Positions 53,073 to 62,014 of a stretch of 64,000 nucleotides of DNA are shown here, in pieces; position 1 is the stretch's first letter; each line of letters starts with the position of its first letter. The notes under the pieces were generated by a model. It was not told the DNA's origin. It made no database searches and saw only the letters and a program-made list of their open reading frames with translations. The position numbers were made by a program, and so were the translations under genes. The stretch comes from Knoellia sp. S7-12 (GTDB lineage: Bacteria; Actinomycetota; Actinomycetes; Actinomycetales; Dermatophilaceae), in NCBI RefSeq assembly GCF_040518285.1, contig NZ_CP155449.1, positions 1,860,001-1,924,000 on the forward strand, read 5' to 3'.

Positions 53073-54491
53073 TTGTTGATTCTACGATTCAGTGACTTTG
53101 AGACTGACACCATTGCTGAGCACGCAGACATTATTGCAGACGCAGGAGCGGTTTGGTGGGCATGGTGGAAGAAGGTGCACGAAGCTGACAGAAGCGATCT
53201 ACTGGCTGGCCTGGTGCGGCAGTTGAAGGACGGATCGGTACGGCTAGGGCTCACTGACCGCGTAGATGAGCGGTACTTCGTTGCCGAGTGTGACAACTGC
53301 GTCTACACGGCAGATGGCGAGCTACCGTGTCCCGAGCCAGATTCGGCACCGGTGTATTACCGCGACATGGCCTTTCCTGCTTGGTTTCGATTCACCACTA
53401 TTTCGCAAGTGAGTCGGGGGGATTGGGAACAGGAGTTCGGACGGGTCCCCACTGGCGACGCCACGATTTACGAGCTCCAACGGGCTCGGCCCCAGATCGA
53501 GTCGTACCTCATGGAGGCGGACATACCTGAGGGGTGCGAAGGCGTGCTCCATATATCCGACCTTCATTTCGGAACGGACCATGGGTACTCGCGCCGGCCG
53601 CAGGATTCAACGTACTTTCGGCGCAATCTTCTTGAGAAGGTGACCGAGTCCCTCCCATGTCGCCCAGCCTGCGTCGTGGTCTCCGGGGACCTGACGACCA
53701 AGGGTCAGGGCGACGGGCTTCGCAGCGCCCGGCTGTTCCTTGAAGAACTGGCCGAGCGGCTCGGGCTCCCTAAGCATTGCATCGTGATTGCGCCAGGAAA
53801 TCACGACATCCTCATCGATGACCCAGAGTTGACACGCGACTTCAGCAATGAGTTGCCCTTCCGGGAATTGCTCGCACTGTTCTATGGTGAAAAAGTCGAC
53901 ATTGAGCGGGTTCACGATCTTAGGGATCCGCATGGCCGGCACTACATCATTGGGGTCCTGAACTCGTCTCGTCCTCGTCACCGCACAAATATGGATTATG
54001 GATATGTGGGCCGAGATCGAAGTGCCCCAGTGTTTCGCTCCATGAGCGCATTGGCGCAACGCCCGCGCCAAGCCGCTTGGGTGGCCGTAACTCTGCACCA
54101 TCACGTACTGCCGGGCCAGCACGTGGAAATTCCAGAGGAGGAAAGGCCAGTGAGCCTGTGCTTGGACGCAGGGGAATTGCTAACGCTTGCGCAGGAATCT
54201 GGGGTCTCCACCATCTTGCACGGTCATCAGCACCTTCCCTTCGCTGCTTCAGTCACACGGCTTGCCGAATACACTTCGGCGGGCGTCGTTCGGCCGAAAC
54301 GATCAGCTATCCACGTCTTGGCGTCAGGCTCGTCGGGAGTTGAAGCAGGTCGCATTCCAGGGGAGATCGGCCTAAACACCTTTTCGATATATCGCCCCTT
54401 CAACGCAAAGGGTCGGGTGAAAGTCGCGTGTTACGCGTATCGCGACGTCCGTGATGTTGAGCGTGTGTGGGAGCTCACTCTTAGGAATTGA
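53073..54491 (+). CDS. Calcineurin-like phosphoesterase with novel N-terminal domain
   Basis: 472 residues from TTG 53073, immediately after the TAG of the previous gene. Residues 155-450 have the metallophosphoesterase set: Asp163-x-His165 (SDLHFG), Asp206 (SGDLTT), GNHD at 242-245, His in TLHHHVLPG and HGHQH. Residues 1-150 are unlike any domain I know: FSDFETDTIAEHADI, then a Trp run VWWAWWKK, acidic and Cys pairs (ECDNCVY), then VYYRDMAFPAWFRFTTI. This pattern may be a beta-rich ligand- or nucleic-acid-binding module. The substrate could be a nucleotide, nucleic acid or protein phosphate. Confidence 0.85.
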   Translation: MLILRFSDFETDTIAEHADIIADAGAVWWAWWKKVHEADRSDLLAGLVRQLKDGSVRLGLTDRVDERYFVAECDNCVYTADGELPCPEPDSAPVYYRDMAFPAWFRFTTISQVSRGDWEQEFGRVPTGDATIYELQRARPQIESYLMEADIPEGCEGVLHISDLHFGTDHGYSRRPQDSTYFRRNLLEKVTESLPCRPACVVVSGDLTTKGQGDGLRSARLFLEELAERLGLPKHCIVIAPGNHDILIDDPELTRDFSNELPFRELLALFYGEKVDIERVHDLRDPHGRHYIIGVLNSSRPRHRTNMDYGYVGRDRSAPVFRSMSALAQRPRQAAWVAVTLHHHVLPGQHVEIPEEERPVSLCLDAGELLTLAQESGVSTILHGHQHLPFAASVTRLAEYTSAGVVRPKRSAIHVLASGSSGVEAGRIPGEIGLNTFSIYRPFNAKGRVKVACYAYRDVRDVERVWELTLRN

Positions 54492-55035
54492 CTCGGGCCT
54501 TGCCGATGGCGCGGCCACCCCGTCTCCGGCACCCTCGCGCCCCGCTCGTTGCTGCGCCCCCACTGGGACCTTCAACTCACCCCTCAGGGTGTCGAGCTGT
54601 GCACGTGAGCTGCAAAGCAGGCCGGCTTCCTGGGGTGAGCCAGCCCGCCAAGGGGACCAGCCTGAGCGGGTAGGGTGGGCCATCCCGTTGAGAGGTGGAG
54701 CAGTTTGAGACGCCGAGCTCACCATCGAGGATTTGTGCCGAGCAGCCGCCGGAACGGCAGCGTCGGCGTCTCCGACAGGAGCGGCCTCCATGATGAGTCG
54801 GGCGGTTCACATGGCTGCGCGTCGCATCGCGGTCCCGGGGCCCTCCTGGATTGAATCCGACTGCCCGAGCAGAGAGACGACTCAACTCCAGCCGCCGAAG
54901 GACAGTGAGTCGCGTGCCGAGCAGGCCTGAGTCTTCCGGAATGGTCATCGGGACAACTGACGCGCGGATCGGGTGCCTCTGCTCACGCTCTGGCGCTGCG
55001 AGACTCGGGGGACCTGACCGCCTAGCCTGTTGCCG
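54492..55035. other. Gene-free stretch after the phosphoesterase
   Basis: 544 bases with no credible gene. Short open frames are present on both strands but lack codon bias and start signals. No inverted repeat longer than about 8 bp was noticed. It may carry degraded transposon or gene remnants. Confidence 0.4.
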
Positions 55036-55488
55036 ATGAGACGGCCAGAACCAGATCCCCGACTGTTGACCGCGCTGGGACGGGTCACCTTCTTCGCAGC
55101 CAATCTCGAGTACATGCTGTCCCTGCAACTCGGCTGGCGGGAGAGGCGTGGAGAGAATGCTGCGAAGTTGGTCGAAGAGCTAAAGAAGGCATCACGCCAT
55201 CCCCGTTATTCCGCCCGCGTTCCGGAGTTGGCTGCGCTCGCTGACGACCTGACAGAACTGTTCCACGCCCGCAATGACGTGGTACATGGAAACTGGGCCG
55301 TCGGAGTCCACGACGACGCTGGGTGGCGCGCTGCACGGCCGGAGCCATTACGCCGCGCGGGGGAAGACGGGCCGGACCTAGTTTTGCTGCACGCGAGCCC
55401 CGAGGCGTTGGAGCACCTCGCCGACCAGCTAGACGAGGCCGCATCGAGGGTGGTGCGCCTGTTGGCGGTGGGGCCGTCACTAGGCTAG
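55036..55488 (+). CDS. HEPN-like RNase-type protein
   Basis: 150 residues from ATG 55036 (TTG 55030 also possible). Helical. ARNDVVHG at 78-85 holds Arg79 and His84, the RX4H motif of HEPN ribonucleases, preceded by a helix DDLTELFHA. Flanking helices LTALGRVTFFAANLEYMLSL and LEHLADQLDEAASRVVRLL fit the fold. Family members cut RNA in toxin, CRISPR and abortive-infection systems. No partner (MNT-type antitoxin) adjoins. Gene-free DNA on both sides suggests a single-gene insertion. Confidence 0.68.
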   Translation: MRRPEPDPRLLTALGRVTFFAANLEYMLSLQLGWRERRGENAAKLVEELKKASRHPRYSARVPELAALADDLTELFHARNDVVHGNWAVGVHDDAGWRAARPEPLRRAGEDGPDLVLLHASPEALEHLADQLDEAASRVVRLLAVGPSLG

Positions 55489-55888
55489 GTCGGAGTCTGG
55501 TGTCAGCGCGAACGAGTTACGCCAACTGCTTGTAGAACTTCAGCCACAGGTCCGACTAGGGGATACGAGTAGATCCCCGCCCGGCAACGCCCGGACCTGT
55601 CGCGGTTCCGAGCGGTGAGTCATTTCACCGCCTATGCCCATGGAAACGTCGGTGGGACCAGTTGCGTAAAGATTCGAGGACCTTGTCGAGTTCCTCCACT
55701 AAGCGCTCAGGTCGGGCGGTGACGGCGGCATCTGTGCACCAGCGCCATTACCAATGGTCTAGCCCTGCAGGTGTGACGCATCAAACGTCCCTCATCCAGG
55801 GGGTGTGAGGGTGGAGATCAACAGAGTGCAGGAGTGTCCATTGATGGGTGATTAGCGATCTGGACCGTTTGGCCCCATCATTCCTTTC
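55489..55888. other. Gene-free stretch before lsr2
   Basis: 400 bases. I see no gene, no tRNA and no convincing long repeat. It should hold the lsr2 promoter, but no clear -35/-10 pair stands out. Confidence 0.4.
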
Positions 55889-56224
55889 ATGGCAAAGAAC
55901 ACGACGGTGACGATCACCGATGACCTAGACGGTTCGGCCAACGCGAAGGAGGTTTCGTTCAGCCTCGATGGCAGGACCTGGCTGATCGACCTCAGCGCCA
56001 AGAACCGCGCTGCCATGGAGAAGGCGCTCAAGCCCTACATTGCCAAAGCAATTGAGCAAGGCAGGCAGGGCCGTCGCGGCAAGGCAGCCCGCACGCCATC
56101 TCGGGCAAAGTCACGCACCGACCTGGGCGCCGTCCGCGAATGGGCGAAGACCAACGGTCGCCACGTCAGCGAGCGGGGCCGGATCAGCGCCGACGTCCTC
56201 AACGCATACGACGCAGCTCAGTAA
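55889..56224 (+). CDS. lsr2: Lsr2-family nucleoid-associated protein
   Basis: 111 residues. N-terminal beta-strand dimerisation half (VTITDDLDGSANAKEVSFSL), basic linker, and a C-terminal helix-loop-helix with the AT-hook-like Arg-Gly-Arg (residues 96-98). This is the actinobacterial H-NS analogue that silences A/T-rich foreign DNA. It starts at ATG 55889 with no strong Shine-Dalgarno. Inside the island it may be an accessory copy regulating the cargo; whether a core copy exists elsewhere is not visible here. Confidence 0.88.
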   Translation: MAKNTTVTITDDLDGSANAKEVSFSLDGRTWLIDLSAKNRAAMEKALKPYIAKAIEQGRQGRRGKAARTPSRAKSRTDLGAVREWAKTNGRHVSERGRISADVLNAYDAAQ

Positions 56225-56329
56225 GCGGTTCGGCACCCTCGCATCAGTGCAGGATGTGCGGCATACCGCCGCGAACGGAACCGGGGTCGCAGTCCGGCTA
56301 TCTGGCCGCGGTGCTAGCAGCGTCCCTGG

Positions 56330-56920
56330 TCATTCCCGGAAACGCATGTTTTCGCTCGCGAGAAACCCCCGTCGGTCAGCGCGACTGCAGATGCCGTTGC
56401 GGCCGTAGTTGCTAGACACGATCTGCTCCCACTGCAATGCAGAACCGAACTTGGGCTTCTGCACGTTGGTCAGGCCCTGGCCGAGGAGACCTACAAAAAT
56501 CGCCTCCATCTCCTCGATCCGCTTGCTCGTCTCTCCTCGGGCTATGGCGTCGCGGTCCTTGACGCGCGCCCACTGAGGATAGATCGGGTTGGCTTGAGTG
56601 CCGACGTCGCTTACACCGTCGAAGCTGAACCACGAGAAGGTCGTCCACTGCTTCTTGTTTTCGACGTGGTGTTTGACCAATCGTTCGGCGAAACCCATCC
56701 TGCCGCGCGCGATGCCGACGTAGACCGGCTTCTTCCTCAGTTCCAGCACGTAGACGCCGCGCGCCCAGCCGAAGTCGCACAACCGCAGCCCCGGTCGCCG
56801 ATCGCTCACACGCCCCAGCATTTGCCACTGATTTCCGGTGCTCCATCGAACCTCGTCACGCCGCCAATGACGGCCGAATGCGAGCACGAGTCGGGACCGG
56901 TCAAGCGGTTCAAGGGCCAT
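56330..56920 (-). CDS. GIY-YIG nuclease-like protein
   Basis: About 196 residues from ATG 56920. The GIY-YIG signature is present as GVYVLELRKKPVYVGIARG (residues 55-73), with Arg80 in FAERLVKHH and Glu in SKRIEEMEAIF (Glu136-139) as the catalytic Arg and metal-binding Glu. No UvrC-like or homing-endonuclease DNA-binding motif is visible. Minus strand, tail to tail with lsr2. Possibly a nuclease of a defence or mobile system. Confidence 0.78.
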   Translation of the reverse strand: MALEPLDRSRLVLAFGRHWRRDEVRWSTGNQWQMLGRVSDRRPGLRLCDFGWARGVYVLELRKKPVYVGIARGRMGFAERLVKHHVENKKQWTTFSWFSFDGVSDVGTQANPIYPQWARVKDRDAIARGETSKRIEEMEAIFVGLLGQGLTNVQKPKFGSALQWEQIVSSNYGRNGICSRADRRGFLASENMRFRE

Positions 56921-57240
56921 GTCCGGAGTCTGCCGTCCCACGTGTGCTTCTGACGCGAATCGGCCCGACGAACGGCAGCACATGCCCTCATCTCGATCCT
57001 GTCGGCAACGCCGCCCGACGGACGACGTAGGCAGTTACGCCTCCTGGTGTCACAGCAGACCCCGATCGTTGAGCAAGCGTCACTCCGCCGCTTCGGTTGC
57101 AGTCGCGCGCCGCGCTCACCTGTTCGTGACCGGTCACCTCCCACTCAGTCTCAGCGAACATAGTGACGAATTGCGGCACAGAGGCGAGCCGGTGGCGGCA
57201 GAATGCGGCGTCAGGGATGACGATCGAGGAGACATCGACG
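56921..57240. other. Gap between the nuclease gene and the EACC1-like gene
   Basis: 320 bases between divergent genes, so promoters for both should lie here. GAGGAG at 57226-57231 is 9 bases before GTG 57241. Nothing else is recognisable. Confidence 0.4.
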
Positions 57241-57594
57241 GTGCCGGACTACTTACGCCTCACTCTGCCGCAAGAGGTCGCGGATGACCTCATCTCAGAC
57301 CGGACTGCAGTGCGGGCGCTGCGCATGCGTGGCACGGCCCTCACCGACGCTGTCCACATTGCGGTGGAGTCCATCAATACCGGGTCGGCCGCCGTATCGG
57401 TAGTCGTCGCCGTGGCCACCTGTCGACGGCTTGCTCAGGCGTTCATCCGTCGCCGGCGGCCCTCGGACCCGCACAAGGCATCACTGAGAATCACCATAGG
57501 GGATCGCAGCGAACTGCTGGAGGTGGACCTCACCGATCCTGGCGCGGAAGACCAGCTGTTCGACTTCTTCGTCGAAGAGCTCAATGCCAGCTAG
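57241..57594 (+). CDS. EACC1-like small effector-associated protein
   Basis: 117 residues from GTG 57241 (GAGGAG at 57226-57231); ATG 57217 would add 8. Starts PDYLRLTLP, then a helix, a hydrophobic segment GSAAVSVVVAVATCRRLAQAF followed by RRRRP, and a C-terminal beta-alpha unit LRITIGDRSELLEVDL. This pattern fits Effector-Associated Constant Component 1, found beside diverse effectors in multicellular-type bacteria. Here it is convergent with a CHAT gene instead of co-directional. Function in regulation is inferred from family context. Confidence 0.65.
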   Translation: MPDYLRLTLPQEVADDLISDRTAVRALRMRGTALTDAVHIAVESINTGSAAVSVVVAVATCRRLAQAFIRRRRPSDPHKASLRITIGDRSELLEVDLTDPGAEDQLFDFFVEELNAS

Positions 57595-57694
57595 TTTGCC
57601 GACGGGCCGGATGGCGGTAGGTGCGCGGGCCGGCCCACATGTTGTCAGTGCTTCACGGATGAGTCGCAGGTGAGCACGAGAGCACTCGGGCCTG

Positions 57695-60600
57695 TCAGGC
57701 CACGCGATCGCTGTGCAGCCAGCGATCTTCGCCCCTGGGGGGAGCGATGCCCAAGGCGTGATAGACGCGTTCGGCCTCGCCGCTTGCGAGGTGCGGCGTC
57801 ACGGCCTCACCCGTGTGGTGGTAGTTGTCGCGTCCGCCTGCGAGAAAGCGTTCGACGACTGCCGGATTCCTTGAGTCGAGCCCCGTCAAGTTGCGCATGG
57901 CAACGCATGAAGGGTGATCAGTGCGCAGGGCCGCAACGAAGACGTGGTCGATGTCGTACACGCACTGTCCAGCCTCTCTTGCGAGATCACGGGCATCCAC
58001 GATGATCGCGAGAAGCTCGTCGGAGATCACGCGCGGCCTGTGATCGAGACGCGCAAGCATGTTCCGGTACCCCATCAGGTGCAGAGGCGCAGGCCACTTG
58101 GTGATGAAGCGTCTGCGGACCGCGGCTCTGACGCGCCGGGGGAGTCCGTCAGTGTGTCCATAGGTAGCGAAGCAGGTCATCAGGTCCGCGACGTCAACGG
58201 TGGGACTGCCGGGGAGCGCGTGCTCGGCTGCGTCGTCGATTCCTCGTAGGAGGTTCTCTTCCGCCCAAGCGGGGAAAGACACTCTGGCTGTTGGATCGGC
58301 TGCGGGAAGCGCGCCAAACAGTTGGAGTCCGGCCCATGCCATCGGGGCGGCACTGCTATCCCCAGCACGCCAGCGGTGGAGCATGCTCAGTTGCAAACTC
58401 GAGATGAGGACGTGAAGGGGGACTCCGTCTGCGACGCCAGCAACCATGTATCGATCCACTTCGGGTATGTCGAGGATGGGGAATGCGGTAACTAGGGCTC
58501 GACGTGCGCCAGCTTGGATGAGGGCCGCGCCTAGGACCGTCCACTCTCCAAGGAGTGCACTGGTCATGTCGGAGCTCTCACACGCCAGGGCAATGACTTG
58601 GCGTGGCATCGGGTAATCGGTGTCAGCGCGAGCGATGTCGGAGGCGAAAAGGACGTCGCTCGAGTCGATGTTGTCCAATGGTGCTAGTGCGAAGCCGCGC
58701 CGGTTCGCGATCTTGACGGTATGGCAGGCGAGGAAGAGCGTGCTGTCGTAGGGCGCTGCGCGCAGTGCGGCGGTGAGGCTAGCGCGGGGATCTTCCGTCT
58801 GCGAGTCGATACGGGCGGCCTGTAGGGGCAGATGAGCCGAGGCCTCCTCGGCGGCATATAGGTCGCCACCGGGATCGACTAGGCATGTGGCGATGGGGCA
58901 AGTGTATTCGTCGTCTGCGTCTGGTGTGGGGAGGACGGAGGCGGGTGGGACGATCACGGTGTCGAAGGATTCGACCAAGCGATGCCCACCAATGCTCGTC
59001 CAGGCCCACGGAATGTGGGCTAGTTCGGGTGCCAGCGCCATGCAGATCGTCGTCCGAATGCGGTTGTGCGACCGAACGTCGGTGATGGTCCTGGGTAGAA
59101 GCTGGCCCACTCTGTCTGCAAGCGTTGACTCGACGTCCGAGGGAGGTGCCAACAGGGCGCTGCGGCTCATGCGCTCGAAGAAGTCATGATCGCTTTCGCC
59201 CTGGCCTTGAAGGCTGAGATGTGGCCCAAATTCCTGTAGCACCGCGTTTACCGCGGCCATGGAGATGCGCCCGCCCTGCACGACGCCTTGTTGATCTTCG
59301 CTTGTGAGGGCCCAGTAGAGATGTTTCCTCGAGACGTGTGTCGACCACCACCACGCACCCTTGCCCCCGGCGGCGTGAATGATGTCCTCGAGGTCGACCA
59401 TGGTGGGGCGGCTGCCAAAGTAGTAGCGCTGACTTCCCAGTATTGATTGGCCCGCGATCCTTAAGGCCGTCGGTCGCAAGTCCTCGCGGCTGGTCCCGAG
59501 CTGGAGTCGTGCTGCTTCGATGATCTCAAGAAGAAGGGGCCAGTCTTGGAAGCCATGCACCTCCTCTAGGAGGGTGTCCAAAGTGGGGAGGAAGGCGTCC
59601 CACCAGCAAGCACGATCGTCGGGGTCGGCTAGTTCGTGGCGCACGACATTTAGTGACGCAAACGCTTGCGCTCTCAACTGGATGCTCTCGGAAGTGACGT
59701 GTTGGCGGTTGTTTCGGTGCAGGTCGGCGCCCCTGTTGCAGTAGGCCGCGACGACGAAGGGAGATGACAGCTCGGTCAGGACCAGTAGCGCGTCATCGTC
59801 TAACAGGAACATGGCCGGGGACTCTTGGTCTCCGGCGAATGCCAGTCTGGTGACGGCGGCCCCGCGAGCCCCTAACTCATGAGGCGCGGGCTGTTGGAGC
59901 TGCCGGGCCTCCAGGGTTGAGCGATCGAGGAACTCACGGTCTTGGGTGAGAAACAGGTCGGCCAGCGCGAATGCCCGGGAAGCCGCGGTCCCCGACGTGA
60001 ACTGGTCGATCCCGAGAAGCGTCTCGCCCAGCGCCAGGTAGCAATCGGCCGCCCACATGACGGTATCTCGCGTGATTCTGCTTGGAATCAGCCCAGCGAT
60101 CTCTTCCGCAATCACCATGGCGGAACCGTGCGGGATCGACGCGCGAAGCCAGGCGAGCTGGGTGGCCCGGCCAAGTGAGGTCGTGAGGTCTGGCGCCTCC
60201 CGAAGTTCAGGTGGTCGGGTGCCGAGTAGTGCGTGCACCTGCGCTTCAACCAGGTCCCTCACGCCGCAGTGTTGATCTGCTAGGTGGCGGGCAAGGCGCC
60301 GGGCGTGGCCGGGGTGACCGTCGAGCGCGTGAGCGACTGCCAGGGCCGCCATCACGTCAGGGTGAGCTGCTTCTTCGCCTTCCAGGTTGGTGATGACCTG
60401 GCGCGTTCGTCCTTTGGCCAGATCGACCCATGCGCTCTTGACACGCGCGTCGGCGGGTTTGGTCAACGGAACATACCCAAGTGTGTGGTTGGCGCGGAGG
60501 AGCATCATGGCAAGGCTGGCCGTGATCGGCGCGAGGAGGACCCACCAGTGAACGCGCGTCGCCAACATCGTTAGTGCGACTACGCCGAGAACCCGTAGCC

Positions 60601-61639
60601 AGGCGTCGGTCCATTGCCATCGCCCAGAAGAGTTCTCGATGACGATGGCGGCGAGCAGTCCTAGTCCGAATGCCGCGGTTGGATTTGCAGACGGTGCGAG
60701 AAGGGCGGTGGCAGTGCCGAGGACGACTCCCGCACCGATCGTGACGAAGGAGTCGTATGTTCGGCTCCGAACCACGAAAGCCGCGGCGGGCCTGATGAAG
60801 GTCGTGAGTCGCCCCGTGAACCGGCTGTCGATGATTGACGTCCCAGTGGCGACGGCGTATTCACCGACGTGAGCACTTAGCCTGACGACGAACCACGCGA
60901 TCGTGAACCACGCAGCCTCTTGTGGTCGCCTCAGCAGGCACAAGACCAGAGCGCAGCACAACAGCCACGGCACCCTGGAAGGCCACACCAGTGGACGTGT
61001 CTCGCTCACGAGCAGCGGTTCGACGCGATGCTGGGGCTGCGTGGAGAACAGGGCAGCGATCGCGAAGCCCACCAACCACCACCCTCGACCCGCAACAGCC
61101 CCGCCGACGATCGCAACAGCAACAGTCACCCTCACGCCAACCGAAACCACCTGACAGGCTCGTTCAACACGCCAAGCCGGCATCGAGGTGAAACCGATCG
61201 GCTCTGAATCGGGATGTTTATCGGTGGTCTCCTCGAGCAGTTGCGTCGCGACCTGCGAACGCAACGACGACAGGTCGTCGGGGGACATGGTGGGCAAGCC
61301 AAAAGAGTCACCCAGCGAGCCAAGAGCCTCGTTCGTGCATGCTCTGCTCGTAATACCCAGGGCTATGGCCACGTGCCCGACCTCAACGCTGCTGCTGCCA
61401 ATCGCTTTCGCGACCAACACTGCTGCCCATCTAACCCGCTCAAGCTGAGCTACCGTGAGGAGGCTGTGAGGCAGGATTAGTTGCGCGAGATCGTGCTCGT
61501 CGATGGAAAGCCGAAAGCGAAGCCACGACTCGGGTTCCCACCGCTCTAAAGCGCGAACGAGGCGTTCCCGTGGGGGCGTTCGAGAGGCGTGACCGTCAAC
61601 TGAGGTGAACGGGCGCGCGGCGCGTTCGGTCCACTCCAT
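57695..61639 (-). CDS. Large membrane CHAT-type protease-like protein
   Basis: 1314 residues, ATG 61639 with GAGGAG at 61647-61652. Layout: (1) residues about 70-125, Clp_N-like helices (AAVLVAKAIGSSSVEVGHVA); (2) about 165-400, six to eight membrane spans; (3) about 400-850, TPR-like helices (GRTRQVITNLEGEEAAHPD); (4) about 890-1130, CHAT caspase-like domain with His973 in LFLACHTVK and Cys1020 in VIALACESSD, a complete dyad; (5) about 1204-1266, a Clp_N-like unit (LLAIIVDARDLAREAGQCV ... IDHVFVAAL). It may be a membrane-tethered conflict protease activated through TPR or Clp_N contacts. The EACC1-like gene lies tail to tail, 100 bases off. Confidence 0.8.
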   Translation of the reverse strand: MEWTERAARPFTSVDGHASRTPPRERLVRALERWEPESWLRFRLSIDEHDLAQLILPHSLLTVAQLERVRWAAVLVAKAIGSSSVEVGHVAIALGITSRACTNEALGSLGDSFGLPTMSPDDLSSLRSQVATQLLEETTDKHPDSEPIGFTSMPAWRVERACQVVSVGVRVTVAVAIVGGAVAGRGWWLVGFAIAALFSTQPQHRVEPLLVSETRPLVWPSRVPWLLCCALVLCLLRRPQEAAWFTIAWFVVRLSAHVGEYAVATGTSIIDSRFTGRLTTFIRPAAAFVVRSRTYDSFVTIGAGVVLGTATALLAPSANPTAAFGLGLLAAIVIENSSGRWQWTDAWLRVLGVVALTMLATRVHWWVLLAPITASLAMMLLRANHTLGYVPLTKPADARVKSAWVDLAKGRTRQVITNLEGEEAAHPDVMAALAVAHALDGHPGHARRLARHLADQHCGVRDLVEAQVHALLGTRPPELREAPDLTTSLGRATQLAWLRASIPHGSAMVIAEEIAGLIPSRITRDTVMWAADCYLALGETLLGIDQFTSGTAASRAFALADLFLTQDREFLDRSTLEARQLQQPAPHELGARGAAVTRLAFAGDQESPAMFLLDDDALLVLTELSSPFVVAAYCNRGADLHRNNRQHVTSESIQLRAQAFASLNVVRHELADPDDRACWWDAFLPTLDTLLEEVHGFQDWPLLLEIIEAARLQLGTSREDLRPTALRIAGQSILGSQRYYFGSRPTMVDLEDIIHAAGGKGAWWWSTHVSRKHLYWALTSEDQQGVVQGGRISMAAVNAVLQEFGPHLSLQGQGESDHDFFERMSRSALLAPPSDVESTLADRVGQLLPRTITDVRSHNRIRTTICMALAPELAHIPWAWTSIGGHRLVESFDTVIVPPASVLPTPDADDEYTCPIATCLVDPGGDLYAAEEASAHLPLQAARIDSQTEDPRASLTAALRAAPYDSTLFLACHTVKIANRRGFALAPLDNIDSSDVLFASDIARADTDYPMPRQVIALACESSDMTSALLGEWTVLGAALIQAGARRALVTAFPILDIPEVDRYMVAGVADGVPLHVLISSLQLSMLHRWRAGDSSAAPMAWAGLQLFGALPAADPTARVSFPAWAEENLLRGIDDAAEHALPGSPTVDVADLMTCFATYGHTDGLPRRVRAAVRRRFITKWPAPLHLMGYRNMLARLDHRPRVISDELLAIIVDARDLAREAGQCVYDIDHVFVAALRTDHPSCVAMRNLTGLDSRNPAVVERFLAGGRDNYHHTGEAVTPHLASGEAERVYHALGIAPPRGEDRWLHSDRVA

Positions 61640-62014
61640 TGCTGCACTCCTCGGTAGGGTTCGAGGACTTCAGAGCAATCCTGCCCGAAGCGTTGAGACC
61701 GCGTACCCGGGCTACGAAATCCACTGCTAGCTAGAGGCATAGGCGAGGCTGACCCCTCGCGATCGCTTCGTGGTGCCCACCCATCCAGCAGCCACGCCTA
61801 CGTGGCGCCAAACCCGCCGCGCCGCTCCGCCATGTGCGGTCGTGACGCTGCTTGCAGGTTGACGAGCAGGTTGCGTCATACGGTCGCTTTCGCCCCACTA
61901 CGACATGCCAACTACGCGGCCTTCGTCAATGGGAGACCTGAGCTGGCGCACCCCCCCTGCCCGCCAACTAATGCGCCCCACAGCGCACACCCGGCCCGCG
62001 CCAGCCCAGCCTGC
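61640..62014. other. Gap between the CHAT gene and the lipoprotein gene
   Basis: 375 bases. It holds the CHAT promoter region and the lipoprotein 3' end. A TTGACG at about 61859 has no matching -10 at proper spacing. No gene is seen. Confidence 0.4.
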
